From an uncultured Pseudomonas sp. (GTDB lineage Bacteria; Pseudomonadota; Gammaproteobacteria; Pseudomonadales; Pseudomonadaceae): a stretch of DNA of 64,000 nt. Below are positions 1 through 9,069 of the stretch, one piece after another. The notes below the pieces were generated by a model. That model did not search any database. It had not been told where the DNA came from and saw nothing but the letters and a program-made list of their open reading frames with translations. Every line of letters starts with the position of its first letter. Position 1 is the stretch's first letter. The DNA lies in contig NZ_CAMPHI010000025.1 in NCBI RefSeq assembly GCF_946885955.1, positions 1 to 64,000 on the forward strand, in the 5' to 3' direction. A program made the position numbers and the translations under genes.

Positions 1-55
<55 letters not shown>

Positions 56-61
56 GCCGCC

Positions 62-89
62 ATTGTATAGCCAAAGCCTGGACTGTCAA
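62..89 (-). promoter_or_regulatory. sigma-70 promoter of the initiator tRNA
   Basis: On the minus strand a perfect -35 TTGACA (84-89) is followed after 16 bp by TACAAT (62-67). The tRNA 5' end lies 7 bp further on, so transcription would start at or just before the mature 5' end. Confidence 0.65.
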
Positions 90-285
90 CCCAAAGCGCG
101 GAAAAAACTACTTTTGCTTCAGATGCTTAGTATGGGCGCCGCCCGCGGATGGAGCCCAGGGCCTGCCAGATGGGCGTTGCAGCGGTTCGGGTCGAGCCTT
201 TGAGCGTGCGCATGGTCACTCATCCGACGTAGCCCGTCGGCGGTCATTGAGCTAGAGTCCGCGGCTAATGAAGCGGAGCATGACG

Positions 286-498
286 ATGGGAAAGCAATGT
301 ACTGAATGCGGTGCCCAGGTAGCCGCGGACGCGGAGCGCTGCCCTGCCTGTGGTGCGACTTTGGCGAAAAAGACCAAGCTGCTGCCGATCGCGGCGTTCA
401 TGCTGATCGTTATCCTGGTGATTTCTTCCTATATGAAGGAAGGCGAGCAGAAAGCGGCGGAGCCTGCGCCGGCGGTCAAGGTGCAGGAGTCGCAGTAA
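286..498 (+). CDS. small zinc-ribbon membrane protein
   Basis: This 70-residue protein opens with two CxxC knuckles (CTEC and CPAC), the zinc-ribbon pattern. A single hydrophobic segment follows at about residues 27-45 (LLPIAAFMLIVILVISS), then a charged, Ala/Pro-rich tail. It is probably a single-pass membrane protein with a cytoplasmic zinc ribbon. In-frame ATGs occur at 268, 280 and 286. I chose 286 because GGAG at 275-278 is spaced 7 nt from it. It lies 12 bp before dinB and is probably co-transcribed with it. In P. aeruginosa I recall the dinB-adjacent small gene as SOS-induced, but no LexA box was seen here. Function unknown. Confidence 0.75.
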   Translation: MGKQCTECGAQVAADAERCPACGATLAKKTKLLPIAAFMLIVILVISSYMKEGEQKAAEPAPAVKVQESQ

Positions 499-510
499 GC
501 GTCGGCCGAC

Positions 511-1572
511 ATGACAGCGAGAAAGATCATTCACGTCGATTGTGACTGCTTTTATGCGGCAATCGAGATGCGCGACGACCCGAGCCTGGCCAATAAGCCG
601 TTGGCGGTAGGCGGGTCGGCGGATCGGCGCGGGGTGATCGCCACCTGCAACTACGAGGCGCGCGCCTATGGCGTGCGCTCGGCGATGGCATCCGGGCATG
701 CGTTGAAATTGTGCCCGGACTTGGTGATCGTCAAGCCGCGGATGGATGTTTATAAAGCGGCGTCGCGGGAAATTCAGGCGATTTTTCGCGATTACACCGA
801 GGTGATCGAGCCGCTGTCGCTGGACGAAGCCTATCTGGATGTCTCCCATAGCCCGCACTTCGCCGGCAGCGCCACGCGCATCGCCCAGGACATTCGTCGG
901 CGCGTATCCCAGGAATTGCACATCACGGTGTCCGCCGGCGTGGCGCCGAACAAGTTTCTGGCGAAGATCGCCAGCGACTGGAAAAAGCCCAATGGTTTGT
1001 TCGTCATCACCCCGGACCAGGTCGAGGATTTCGTCGCGCAGCTACCGGTGGCGAAGCTGCACGGGGTCGGCAAGGTCACCGCTGACAAGCTTGGGCGGAT
1101 GGGCATTCGCGATTGTGCGGACCTGCGCGAATGGAACAAGTTGCGCTTGGTAAAGGAGTTCGGCAGCTTCGGTGAGCGGCTCTGGGGGCTGGCGCATGGT
1201 ATTGATGAGCGCGCGGTACAGACCGACAGCCGGCGGCAGACGGTGAGCGTGGAGACCACCTTCGATCAGGATCTGCCCGATCTGGCCGCCTGCCATGAAC
1301 GCTTGCCGCAATTGCTCGACGAGCTGGCGACGCGCATGGCGCGTCTGGATGCCAGCTATCGAGCGGACAAACCGTTCGTCAAAATCAAATTCCATGATTT
1401 CACCCAGACCACCCTCGAGCAGGCGGGCGCGCGCCGGGATCTGGACAGCTACAAGTTACTGCTCAGCGCCGCCTTCGCCCGCGGCGACAAACCGGTGCGT
1501 TTGCTTGGTGTGGGGGTGCGCTTGCACGACCTGCGCAACCGGCACGAACAATTGGAGTTGTTCGCACCCTGA
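511..1572 (+). CDS. dinB: DNA polymerase IV (translesion, Y family)
   Basis: DinB copies damaged DNA without proofreading. The 353 residues match the usual length. The palm domain carries the metal-binding acidic residues in HVDCDCFYAAIE (Asp at about 10) and SLDEAYLDV (Asp-Glu at about 105-106). The helix-hairpin-helix thumb (KLHGVGKVTADKLGRMG) lies near residues 180-200 and the little-finger domain follows. The protein ends in EQLELFAP, a QLxLF-type beta-clamp binding peptide. It starts 12 bp after the zinc-ribbon gene, which suggests one transcript. Confidence 0.97.
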   Translation: MTARKIIHVDCDCFYAAIEMRDDPSLANKPLAVGGSADRRGVIATCNYEARAYGVRSAMASGHALKLCPDLVIVKPRMDVYKAASREIQAIFRDYTEVIEPLSLDEAYLDVSHSPHFAGSATRIAQDIRRRVSQELHITVSAGVAPNKFLAKIASDWKKPNGLFVITPDQVEDFVAQLPVAKLHGVGKVTADKLGRMGIRDCADLREWNKLRLVKEFGSFGERLWGLAHGIDERAVQTDSRRQTVSVETTFDQDLPDLAACHERLPQLLDELATRMARLDASYRADKPFVKIKFHDFTQTTLEQAGARRDLDSYKLLLSAAFARGDKPVRLLGVGVRLHDLRNRHEQLELFAP

Positions 1573-1583
1573 GCGTATGCGGG

Positions 1584-1976
1584 CTATTGCGCCCAGAGGC
1601 GGATCGGCTGGCCTGTGCTGGGCCACAGGCGCAATTGCTGTTGCGAGAAATCCCAGCGTTCGACCTGACCGAGGCTGTGCAAAAAGCGCGCTTCCTGTTC
1701 CATCAGGGCTGGCGCGCACAACTTGCGGGTAGTGCCCACTGCGCCAAAGCTGAGCCTTTCGCCCGCCTGCGTATAGCTGGCGAACCAGCTGTTGCAGCCG
1801 GCGCTGCCATGGGCACGACCGTCCGCGTCGAGGGTCAGGGTCAGGTGGCTGCGGTCGATCAGCGGATGCTCGCCGAGCCATTCGACCCTGTAGCCGCGTT
1901 CGCTTTGCAGTTGTGCTGCGTTACCCGCGCAGCCGCACAGGACGAGCGCAACTGCGACTGCCAGGCTGTGTTTCAT
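1584..1976 (-). CDS. META-domain lipoprotein
   Basis: A 130-residue protein with a signal peptide and lipobox (ALVLCGC, Cys at about 16). It is probably lipidated and placed in the envelope. The rest matches the META/HslJ fold: a substrate-like segment GCNSWFASYTQAGERLSFGAVGTTRKLCAP, quoted here only as its landmarks GCNSW (about 60) and TTRKLCAP (about 82-89), the conserved asparagine and cysteine motifs of the family. HslJ proteins are linked to heat or novobiocin resistance in E. coli, but the role here is not known. Its ATG overlaps the stop of the upstream 145-residue gene (ATGA), so the pair is translationally coupled. Confidence 0.85.
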   Translation of the reverse strand: MKHSLAVAVALVLCGCAGNAAQLQSERGYRVEWLGEHPLIDRSHLTLTLDADGRAHGSAGCNSWFASYTQAGERLSFGAVGTTRKLCAPALMEQEARFLHSLGQVERWDFSQQQLRLWPSTGQPIRLWAQ

Positions 1977-2410
1977 ACGGCTGCTGTTTGGCAGGCAGGG
2001 CACAGGTGGCGACCTTTTTCGCTGCGCCAGCCCAGTTCGTTGATCCGCGCTTCGGCGGCCGGGGCTTGGGCTTTCTTGCCGAGGGCGGCATCCACGGCGA
2101 ACTCGAAGTCCAGGATGGCGGCGCAGCTGTCGCATTTTGCCTGCCAGTTGTGGATCGCCAATTCGCCGAACACCGGGCCGCGGGCCACCGCGACCCATTG
2201 GCCAGCCGGATTGATCAGGTGACGGACCTTGTCCACGTTCAAGCGCATGCTCAGATCGCGGCTGCCTTTGAGGGTGACCAGCAGGCTGTCGCCGTCGCGC
2301 ATCGAGCCGCCGTTGCCGGTGACCTGATAGCGGCCCGGCGCCAGGGCGCGGCATTCAATAAGGGTGTGTTCGGGGTTGAGCAGGTTGTAGCGAAAGTCGT
2401 GTTCGGCCAT
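1973..2410 (-). CDS. conserved hypothetical protein
   Basis: The protein has 145 residues, no signal peptide and no membrane segment. Four cysteines form CDSC (about residue 93-96) and CPAC near the C-terminus, which suggests a zinc site. A GTG-to-ATG choice is not an issue: ATG at 2410 is preceded by GGAGG. I do not recognise a domain with certainty. It sits at the position where P. aeruginosa carries a conserved hypothetical gene between ldhA and the lipoprotein. It overlaps the downstream META lipoprotein by 4 bp. Confidence 0.75.
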   Translation of the reverse strand: MAEHDFRYNLLNPEHTLIECRALAPGRYQVTGNGGSMRDGDSLLVTLKGSRDLSMRLNVDKVRHLINPAGQWVAVARGPVFGELAIHNWQAKCDSCAAILDFEFAVDAALGKKAQAPAAEARINELGWRSEKGRHLCPACQTAAV

Positions 2411-2437
2411 GGTTCCTCCAGATCGGCGCGAATACTA

Positions 2438-3433
2438 TCACGCGCCGGGCTGCACCTGATTACGCGGCGTTCCGGCGGCCCAGGATGCGATGTTGTCGAG
2501 GGTGGTGCGGGCGATCGCCGCCATTGCCTCCTGGGTGAGAAAGGCCTGGTGCGCGGTGACGATGACGTTGGGGAAGCTCAGCAGACGGGCCAGTACGTCG
2601 TCCTGCAGGGGCAGGTCGGAGCAGTCCTCGAAGAACAGCGCGGCTTCTTCCTCATAGACATCCAGGCCAAGATAGCCGAGTTGCCCGCTTTTCAGCGCGT
2701 CGATCAGCGCCGGAGTGTCGATCAGGGCGCCGCGGCTGGTGTTGATCAGCATCACGCCGCGTTTCATCTGCGCCAGGCTCTGGGCGTCGATCAGGTGTCT
2801 GCTGTGTTCGTTGAGTGGGCAGTGCAGGCTGATAATGTCGCTTTGTGCGAGCAGTTGCGGCAACGGTACTTGCGTCGCCCCGAGCGCCTCCAGATTGTTC
2901 ACCGCCTGGGTGTCGAAGATCTGCACGCGGCAGCCGAAGCCGGCCATGATGCGGGCGAATACGCTGCCGATCTTGCCGGCGCCGATGACCCCGACCTGCT
3001 TGCCGTAGAGGTCGAAACCGGTCAGTCCATGCAGCGAAAAGTCACCTTCGCGGGTGCGGTTGAAGGCGCGGTGCACGCGGCGGTTGAGCGACAGGATTAG
3101 CGCCACCGCGTGTTCCGCCACGGCATGCGGCGAATACTCGGGCACCCTGACCACACAGAGCCCGAGGCGCTGCGCGGCGCCGAGGTCGACATGGTTGTAG
3201 CCCGCCGAGCGCAGGGCGATCAGGCGCGTGCCGCCCGCGGCCAGGCGTTCGAGTACCGCTGCCGAGAGGTCGTCGTTGATAAAGGCGCAGACCACCTCGT
3301 GGCCGGCCGCCAGGATCGCGCTGTCGAGGGTCAGGCGGGCTTGCTGGAAATGCAGTTGGTAGCCAGGCGCGACTTCGGCGGCAAGGAAGCTGGCACTGTC
3401 GTAGGGTTTGCTGCTGAAAAATAGAATATGCAT
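2438..3433 (-). CDS. ldhA: D-lactate dehydrogenase (NAD-dependent, fermentative)
   Basis: LdhA reduces pyruvate to D-lactate with NADH under low oxygen. The 331-residue length is typical. Features of the D-2-hydroxyacid dehydrogenase family are visible: the nucleotide-binding loop VGVIGAGKIGSVFA (about 146-159), SLHCPLN, the INTSRGALID segment and the catalytic Arg/Glu/His region ending in VTAHQAFLT. The reading frame is open 52 codons further upstream, but MHILFFSSKPYDS at 3433 is the family N-terminus and has AAGGAG 7 nt before it. The upstream extension runs through a palindromic repeat. Confidence 0.95.
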   Translation of the reverse strand: MHILFFSSKPYDSASFLAAEVAPGYQLHFQQARLTLDSAILAAGHEVVCAFINDDLSAAVLERLAAGGTRLIALRSAGYNHVDLGAAQRLGLCVVRVPEYSPHAVAEHAVALILSLNRRVHRAFNRTREGDFSLHGLTGFDLYGKQVGVIGAGKIGSVFARIMAGFGCRVQIFDTQAVNNLEALGATQVPLPQLLAQSDIISLHCPLNEHSRHLIDAQSLAQMKRGVMLINTSRGALIDTPALIDALKSGQLGYLGLDVYEEEAALFFEDCSDLPLQDDVLARLLSFPNVIVTAHQAFLTQEAMAAIARTTLDNIASWAAGTPRNQVQPGA

Positions 3434-3475
3434 ACGGGCTCCTTGCGCTTGTTCGCGGGAAGGCGGGTGAATGGC

Positions 3476-3543
3476 GTAGCCCGGATGCAATCCGGGGAGC
3501 GATGCCGACCGCACAACCTGCCCCCGGATTGCATCAGGGCTAC
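3476..3543. repeat. palindromic repeat element, unit 1
   Basis: A 22-bp arm starting GTAGCCCGGATGCAATCC (3476-3497) is matched in inverse by an arm ending GATTGCATCAGGGCTAC (3522-3543), with a 24-bp loop and one mismatch. It lies between ldhA and gacS, both on the minus strand, so it would be transcribed and could fold as a long hairpin. Arms of the GTAGCCCGGAT type recur elsewhere in this window. Confidence 0.8.
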
Positions 3544-3554
3544 ACATGCAGCCT

Positions 3555-3626
3555 GTAGCCCGGGTTGAGCACAGCGATACCCGGGGCACCCTTTCCCCGG
3601 GTGTCGCTTCGCTCGACCCAGGCTAC
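3555..3626. repeat. palindromic repeat element, unit 2
   Basis: A second inverted repeat starts 11 bp after unit 1. Its outer arms GTAGCCCGGGTTGAGC and GCTCGACCCAGGCTAC enclose an inner pair ATACCCGGGG / CCCCGGGTGT. Units 1 and 2 share the outer GTAGCC...GGCTAC ends but differ inside, so they look like two members of one palindromic family placed side by side. Confidence 0.75.
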
Positions 3627-3673
3627 GGATTACGCCTTTTTTAGCGCCGGGGCTTATTCGGGCCACAGCGTTT

Positions 3674-6427
3674 TTAGGCGCTGACTTCCGCTTCCTGGGC
3701 CAGACGTTCGATCGCCGCATCCAGCTCGTCGAGGGCCTGTTGTGCCGCTGGATCGTCCTGTTTCAGCAGGGTTTCGCTGCGTTGGCAGGCGGCGCGCAGC
3801 TGCGGCACACCGCAATAACGGGTGGCGCCGTGCAGGCGGTGGACGCGCTCGATCAGGGCGTTGCGTTCGCCGTTTTCGCGGGCCTGACGGATCGCCTGGC
3901 GATCGCTCGGCAAGCCGGCCAGCAGCATGCTCAGCATATCGGCGGCGAGGTCTGCTTTACCGGCGGCCAGGCGCAGACCTTCCTCGGCGTCCAGCACGCT
4001 CAGGCTATTGCTTTGCACCGTGCCAGCGCGGCTGCGTTCGGGGCCCTGGTTGCGCAGCGCCAGACCGGTCCATTTGAGGATGACTTGCGCCAGCTGCCGC
4101 TCGCTGATCGGCTTGGTCAGGTAGTCGTCAAGACCGCTTTGCAGCAGGGCGCGCTTTTCGTTGGCCAGGGCGTGGGCGGTGAGGGCGATGATCGGCACCG
4201 GTGCACGCTGCTGTTCGCTCTCCCAATGGCGGATCGCCTCGGTCGCCTGGCGCCCGTCCATGCCGGGCATCTGCACGTCCATGAAAATCAGATCGAAGTG
4301 GCTTCGCTGGGCTTTTTCCACCGCGACATAACCGCTTTCGGCGGTTTCCACCTGGGCGCCCATGTCGTCGAGCAAGGTCTGCACCAGGAGCAAATTCGCC
4401 GGGTTGTCGTCGACGCACAGCACCTGCGGCGCTCGGCTGGAGACCGGCGTGTGTTCCACCGGACGGGTTTGCCGCGGGCTGACCAGTTCGGCCAGGGCGC
4501 GCTGCAATTTACGCGTACAGGCCGGCTTGGCCTGCAGCTGGCTGTGCGCGTCCGGCAACGCTTCGTGATACAGCGACTGCTCGGTGGTGGGGCACAGCAC
4601 CAGGGCTTTGCAGCTCAACCGGTCGAGGTCCCAGATGCGCTGACCGAGGCGCTCCGGCGGCATCAGTCGGGCAGTCACGCCGAGTACCGCGAGCTCGATC
4701 GGCTTGACGCCCTGTTGCGCGTCGGCAACCGCCTCCACCAGTGCATCGAGATCGGCGAAGGTGCTGACCTGCAAACCGCAGTCTTCCAGCTGGTGTTGCA
4801 GGGCCTGGCGCGACAGCTCGTTGCTTTCCAGGATCGCCGCATGGCGCCCGAGCAAAGGCGGGCGTGGCAGGTCTTCGGCGTCGTCGCGGGCTTTCGGCAG
4901 GTTGATCGTGATCCAGAATTCCGAGCCTTCGTCGGGGGTGCTGTCGACGCCGATCTCACCGCCCATTTGCTCGATCAGACGCTTGGAAATCACCAGGCCC
5001 AGGCCGGTGCCGCCGGCTTGCCGCGACAGTGAATTGTCAGCCTGGCTGAAGGCCTGGAACAACGCGCGCAGGTCTTCGTCGGACAGGCCGATGCCGGTGT
5101 CCTGCACGCTGATGCGCAGCTGGGCGTGGTCGGCGCTTTCGTCCTCGAGCATGGCGCGCATGATGATGCTGCCCTTGCCGGTGAATTTGATCGCGTTGCT
5201 GACCAGGTTGGTCAGCACCTGCTTGAGACGCAGGGGGTCGCCGATCAGCGACAACGGGGTGTCGCGGTAGACCAGGCTGAGCAGTTCCAGGTCTTTGGCA
5301 TGGGCGGCCGGGGCGAGGATGGTCAGGGTATCCTGCAGCAGGTCGCGCAGGTTGAAGGGGATACTTTCCAGGACCAGTTTGCCAGCCTCGATCTTGGAAA
5401 AGTCGAGCACCTCGTTGATGATCCCGAGCAGGCTGTCGGCGGACTTCTCGATGGTGCTCAGGTAGTCCTGTTGGCGCGGCGTCAGCTCGCTTTTTTGCAG
5501 CAGGTTGGTGAAACCGAGAATGCCATTGAGCGGCGTGCGGATCTCATGGCTCATATTGGCCAGGAATTCGGATTTGATGCGGCTGGCCTCCAGGGCCTCC
5601 TTGCGGGCGAAATCCAGTTCGATATTCTGGATTTCGATGGTCTCCAGGTTCTGCCTTACGTCCTCGGTGGCCTGTTCGATATTGTGCTGCAACTCTTCCT
5701 GGGCATTTTGCAGCGCTTCGGCCATGCGGTTGATGCCGGAGGCCAGCTCGTCCAGCTCGTGGCTGCCCAGCGGCGGCAGGCGGGTTTGCAGGTTGCCATC
5801 CTTGAGCTGCGCGACGCTTTGTTTGATCTGCCGCAGCGGTTCGTTGATCGTGTGGCTCATGCGTGCGGCGAGCAAAGCGGTGACGCTGAGGCCGGCGGCG
5901 ATCAGCATCAGGCTGGCGAACAGGCTGCGGTAGCCGCTGATCAGGGTGCTCTGGTGCGACAGCTCCAGCTCGACCCAGCCGAGCAATGTACTGCCGGGTG
6001 CCGCCACGTTCTGACCGGTCAGGCTCAGGTGCTGTTCGCGCACCGGTAACAGGAAGCGCGTCGCGTCCTGATTGGTCCGGCGCTCGCCTTGCAGAATATT
6101 GCCTTGCGGCGCCGGGTTGAGCATGCTCGGCCCAGCATGGGCCAGACGCTCGCGTTCGACGGAAAGAAAACTGATCGCGCGGACATCCGGTTGCTCCAGC
6201 GCCTGGGTGGCGATCCGCTGCAGCAATTGGGCGTCCTTGTGCTGCAGTGCGGGAGCGGCCAGCGGCGCCAGTTGCTCGGCGATCATTTCCCCGCGCTGCA
6301 TCAGTTGGGCCTGCATGCCGGATAACTGCGCCCAGGTGAAGTAACCGCCAAGCAACAGCGCCAACAGGCTGGTCGGCAACAGGGTAAGCAGTAACACGCG
6401 GCCTTTGATGCCTAAATCCTTGAACAC
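3674..6427 (-). CDS. gacS: GacS hybrid sensor histidine kinase
   Basis: GacS phosphorylates GacA, which switches on small RNAs that titrate RsmA-type translational repressors and so controls secondary metabolism and biofilm. The 917 residues show TM1 (about 10-30), a periplasmic loop, TM2 (about 168-190), HAMP, the H-box MSHEIRTPLNG (His about 294), HATPase boxes (DTGIGL, GGTGLGL), a receiver domain with phospho-acceptor Asp in LIFMDVQMPGMDG (about 717) and a C-terminal HPt with VHRLHG (His about 863). The start is GTG at 6427, which gives the family N-terminus VFKDLGIKGRVLLL and has GGAGG 7 nt upstream. Confidence 0.96.
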   Translation of the reverse strand: MFKDLGIKGRVLLLTLLPTSLLALLLGGYFTWAQLSGMQAQLMQRGEMIAEQLAPLAAPALQHKDAQLLQRIATQALEQPDVRAISFLSVERERLAHAGPSMLNPAPQGNILQGERRTNQDATRFLLPVREQHLSLTGQNVAAPGSTLLGWVELELSHQSTLISGYRSLFASLMLIAAGLSVTALLAARMSHTINEPLRQIKQSVAQLKDGNLQTRLPPLGSHELDELASGINRMAEALQNAQEELQHNIEQATEDVRQNLETIEIQNIELDFARKEALEASRIKSEFLANMSHEIRTPLNGILGFTNLLQKSELTPRQQDYLSTIEKSADSLLGIINEVLDFSKIEAGKLVLESIPFNLRDLLQDTLTILAPAAHAKDLELLSLVYRDTPLSLIGDPLRLKQVLTNLVSNAIKFTGKGSIIMRAMLEDESADHAQLRISVQDTGIGLSDEDLRALFQAFSQADNSLSRQAGGTGLGLVISKRLIEQMGGEIGVDSTPDEGSEFWITINLPKARDDAEDLPRPPLLGRHAAILESNELSRQALQHQLEDCGLQVSTFADLDALVEAVADAQQGVKPIELAVLGVTARLMPPERLGQRIWDLDRLSCKALVLCPTTEQSLYHEALPDAHSQLQAKPACTRKLQRALAELVSPRQTRPVEHTPVSSRAPQVLCVDDNPANLLLVQTLLDDMGAQVETAESGYVAVEKAQRSHFDLIFMDVQMPGMDGRQATEAIRHWESEQQRAPVPIIALTAHALANEKRALLQSGLDDYLTKPISERQLAQVILKWTGLALRNQGPERSRAGTVQSNSLSVLDAEEGLRLAAGKADLAADMLSMLLAGLPSDRQAIRQARENGERNALIERVHRLHGATRYCGVPQLRAACQRSETLLKQDDPAAQQALDELDAAIERLAQEAEVSA

Positions 6428-6649
6428 TTTCTTCCTCCCGCAGTCTGGTTGCGGCAGTGTAGCGATTCGACGGCGCAGAATCTGTAATCGCGTGATCGGG
6501 TCTGCCCATGTGTCCCGACCGGCGGCATGCCGCGTGCTGAGGTTCTTGCGCTTGAGGCCAAGCCCGTATGTGGTCAACGGCGATTATGGCCGTCGCCGGT
6601 TTGCCGTTATCATAGGCGTCTTTCCTGCCGTGTGGATTCGATCGACGCC

Positions 6650-7546
6650 ATGCCCCTGCACTACCCCACTATCGCCGATTGCGTCGGCAACACTCCGCTG
6701 GTGCGTTTGCAGCGCCTGCCCGGAAATACCTCCAATACCTTGCTGGTCAAGCTCGAGGGTAACAACCCGGCGGGTTCGGTGAAGGACCGTCCGGCGCTGT
6801 CGATGATCGGTCGCGCCGAGCAGCGCGGCGATATTCGCCCGGGCGACATGCTGATCGAGGCCACCTCGGGCAATACCGGCATCGCCCTGGCGATGGCGGC
6901 GGCGATCAAGGGCTACCCGATGATCCTGATCATGCCGAGCAATTCCACCGCCGAGCGCAAGGCGGCGATGACCGCCTACGGCGCCGAGCTGATCCTGGTC
7001 GACAATATGGAAGACGCCCGCGACCTGGCGCTGCAGATGCAGGCGGAAGGCAAGGGCAAGGTGCTCGATCAGTTCGCCAACGGCGATAACCCCGAAGCCC
7101 ACTACCGTGGCACCGGCCCGGAAATCTGGCAGCAGACCGGTGGGGAGATCACCCACTTCATCAGCTCCATGGGCACCACGGGCACCATCATGGGCGTTTC
7201 GCGTTTCCTCAAGGAGCAGTCGCCCGCTGTGCAGATCGTCGGCTTGCAGCCGATGGAAGGCTCGGCGATTCCGGGAATCCGCCGCTGGCCCGAGGAGTAC
7301 TTGCCGAAGATCTACCAGGCCGAGCGCGTCGACCGGGTGATCGACATGGGCCAGCAGGAGGCCGAAGAAGTGATGCGGCGGCTGGCGCGTGAGGAAGGCA
7401 TCTTCTGCGGCGTGTCCTCCGGCGGCGCGGTGGCGGCCATGCTGCGTTTGTCCCGGGAAGTTGAGAATGCGGTGATGGTGGCAATCATCTGCGACCGTGG
7501 CGACCGTTATCTGTCCAGTGGCGTGTACGACGCGCCGAGCAACTGA
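6650..7546 (+). CDS. cysM: cysteine synthase B
   Basis: A PLP enzyme that makes cysteine (or S-sulfocysteine) from O-acetylserine and sulfide or thiosulfate. The 298 residues include the PLP lysine in NPAGSVKDR (Lys about 43), the substrate loop TSGNTG and the phosphate-binding SSMGTTGTI loop. The CysM-type ending YLSSGVYD is present. ATG at 6650 gives the family N-terminus [20 protein letters not shown]. An in-frame GTG at 6632 would add six residues; neither has a strong ribosome binding site. It is divergent from gacS and its stop overlaps the rlmD start by one base. Confidence 0.95.
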   Translation: MPLHYPTIADCVGNTPLVRLQRLPGNTSNTLLVKLEGNNPAGSVKDRPALSMIGRAEQRGDIRPGDMLIEATSGNTGIALAMAAAIKGYPMILIMPSNSTAERKAAMTAYGAELILVDNMEDARDLALQMQAEGKGKVLDQFANGDNPEAHYRGTGPEIWQQTGGEITHFISSMGTTGTIMGVSRFLKEQSPAVQIVGLQPMEGSAIPGIRRWPEEYLPKIYQAERVDRVIDMGQQEAEEVMRRLAREEGIFCGVSSGGAVAAMLRLSREVENAVMVAIICDRGDRYLSSGVYDAPSN

Positions 7547-8898
7547 TGGCCAGAAAAGACGGCGGTCTACGTTTTCAGCCCAGCGGCGGAACCCGTGCGC
7601 CCCAGGTGCCGGTCGGTAAAAAACACAAGCTGACGATCGAGCGGCTGGCCAACGACGGCCGCGGTATCGCCTTCAGCGACGGCCGTACCTGGTTCGTCAG
7701 CGGCGCCTTGCCCGGTGAGCAGATCGAAGCGCGGGTCCTGGCGGCCCATGCCAAGGTGGTCGAGGCGCGGGTCGAACGTATCCTCGTCGCCAGCCCCGAG
7801 CGGCTTGCCGAACCTTGCGCGCATGCCCGGGTATGCGGTGGTTGCAGCCTGCAGCACATGCGCCATGCCGATCAGCTTGCGCTGAAACAGCGCATGCTCA
7901 CCGAGCAATTGAGCCGTTTGGCCGATATCCAGCCGGATGAGTGGGCGGCGCCCTTGTGCGGCCCGGCATTCGCCTATCGTCGTCGTGCGCGAATTGCCGT
8001 GCGTTGGGACGCCAAGACCAAACGCCTGGATGTCGGCTTTCGCGCCGCCGCCAGCCAGAACATCGTCGCCATCGACGAATGCCCGGTTCTGGTACAGCCC
8101 TTGCAATCTATTTTGAACGGCTTGCCGGCCGTGCTGGGCGAGCTGGAAAACCCGCGGGTCATCGGGCATGTCGAGCTGTTCCACGGCAGTGCCAGCGCGG
8201 TATTGGTGCGTCATACCGCGCCGCTACGCGAAACCGATCTGGCCCGTTTACAGGCATTTTGCAGCGAGCGGGATGCACAATTGTGGTTGCACGGCGAGAG
8301 CGAACCGCAGCCTTATGTCGAGGGTCATGCCCTGGGCTACCGCCTGGCGACCTGGGATTTGCAGCTGGCGTATCGGCCCGGCGATTTCGTCCAGGTCAAT
8401 GCCCAGGTCAATGAAGCCATGGTTGCTCAGGCGCTAGACTGGTTGGCAGTGACGGCGGAAGAACGGGTGCTGGATCTGTTTTGCGGCCTGGGTAATTTCG
8501 CCTTGCCGCTGGCCCGTCAGGCGCGGGAAGTGGTGGCGGTGGAAGGGGTGCAAACGATGGTCGAACGGGCGGCGCAGAATGCCGCGAGCAACGGCATCGA
8601 TAACGCGCACTTTGTTCAGGCCGATCTGTCCAACCCGCTGGTCGACGCCGGCTGGCTGGGCGAGGGCTTCGCCGCGGTGTTGCTCGACCCGCCGCGCGAT
8701 GGCGCGTTGCAGGTGGTCAAGCAGATCGCGGCGCTGGGCGCCAAGCGTGTGCTTTATGTGTCCTGCAACCCGACCACGCTGGCACGTGATAGCGTCGAAT
8801 TGCAGCGCCAAGGGTTTCGCTTGAAAAAGGCCGGAATCCTCGACATGTTTCCGCAGACCGCACATGTCGAGGCGATGGCGCTGTTCGAGCGGCCGTGA
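7546..8898 (+). CDS. rlmD: 23S rRNA m5U1939 methyltransferase
   Basis: RlmD (RumA) methylates U1939 of 23S rRNA with S-adenosylmethionine. The 450 residues show an N-terminal TRAM domain (about 25-80), a four-cysteine iron-sulfur site starting at [10 protein letters not shown] (about 87-96) with a later Cys in DECPVL, the SAM loop [16 protein letters not shown] (about 309-324) and the catalytic region LDPPRDGA and [11 protein letters not shown] (nucleophile Cys about 406). It shares a TGATG junction with cysM, which indicates coupled translation. Confidence 0.95.
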   Translation: MARKDGGLRFQPSGGTRAPQVPVGKKHKLTIERLANDGRGIAFSDGRTWFVSGALPGEQIEARVLAAHAKVVEARVERILVASPERLAEPCAHARVCGGCSLQHMRHADQLALKQRMLTEQLSRLADIQPDEWAAPLCGPAFAYRRRARIAVRWDAKTKRLDVGFRAAASQNIVAIDECPVLVQPLQSILNGLPAVLGELENPRVIGHVELFHGSASAVLVRHTAPLRETDLARLQAFCSERDAQLWLHGESEPQPYVEGHALGYRLATWDLQLAYRPGDFVQVNAQVNEAMVAQALDWLAVTAEERVLDLFCGLGNFALPLARQAREVVAVEGVQTMVERAAQNAASNGIDNAHFVQADLSNPLVDAGWLGEGFAAVLLDPPRDGALQVVKQIAALGAKRVLYVSCNPTTLARDSVELQRQGFRLKKAGILDMFPQTAHVEAMALFERP

Positions 8899-9033
8899 AG
8901 GCAGGATTCGGGCGAATGCGACCAGGCCCCTTGGTTTTGTCGCGTTCAGCCTCTATTTAAGTGGTGCAGGGGCGCACGGAATTGCGCCTTAAGTGGTTAA
9001 ACCGACCGGCTCAAAGAAGCGGGCGACTTTACA

Positions 9034-9053
9034 GGTGTGCCAGTCGCACACCT
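9034..9053 (+). other. hairpin in relA leader
   Basis: AGGTGTG (9034-9040 region) and CACACCT (9047-9053) form a 7-bp inverted repeat with a short loop. It ends about 7 bp before the Shine-Dalgarno-like GGAAGGT of relA. It could influence ribosome access or mRNA decay. No T-run follows, so it is not a terminator. Confidence 0.4.
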
Positions 9054-9069
9054 TCTGGAAGGTAGCGAA

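Noticed and set aside
200..510. LexA box upstream of the zinc-ribbon gene and dinB
   Set aside because: No CTG-N10-CAG was found. The closest matches have spacings of 11 or 14.
265..921. Long open frame on the minus strand across dinB
   Set aside because: It lies wholly opposite dinB and its leader gene, is Arg/His-rich and has no recognisable motif. It is typical of a high-GC shadow frame.
1913..3100. 395-codon plus-strand frame opposite ldhA and its neighbours
   Set aside because: It overlaps three well-supported minus-strand genes, and its composition is that of an antisense frame.
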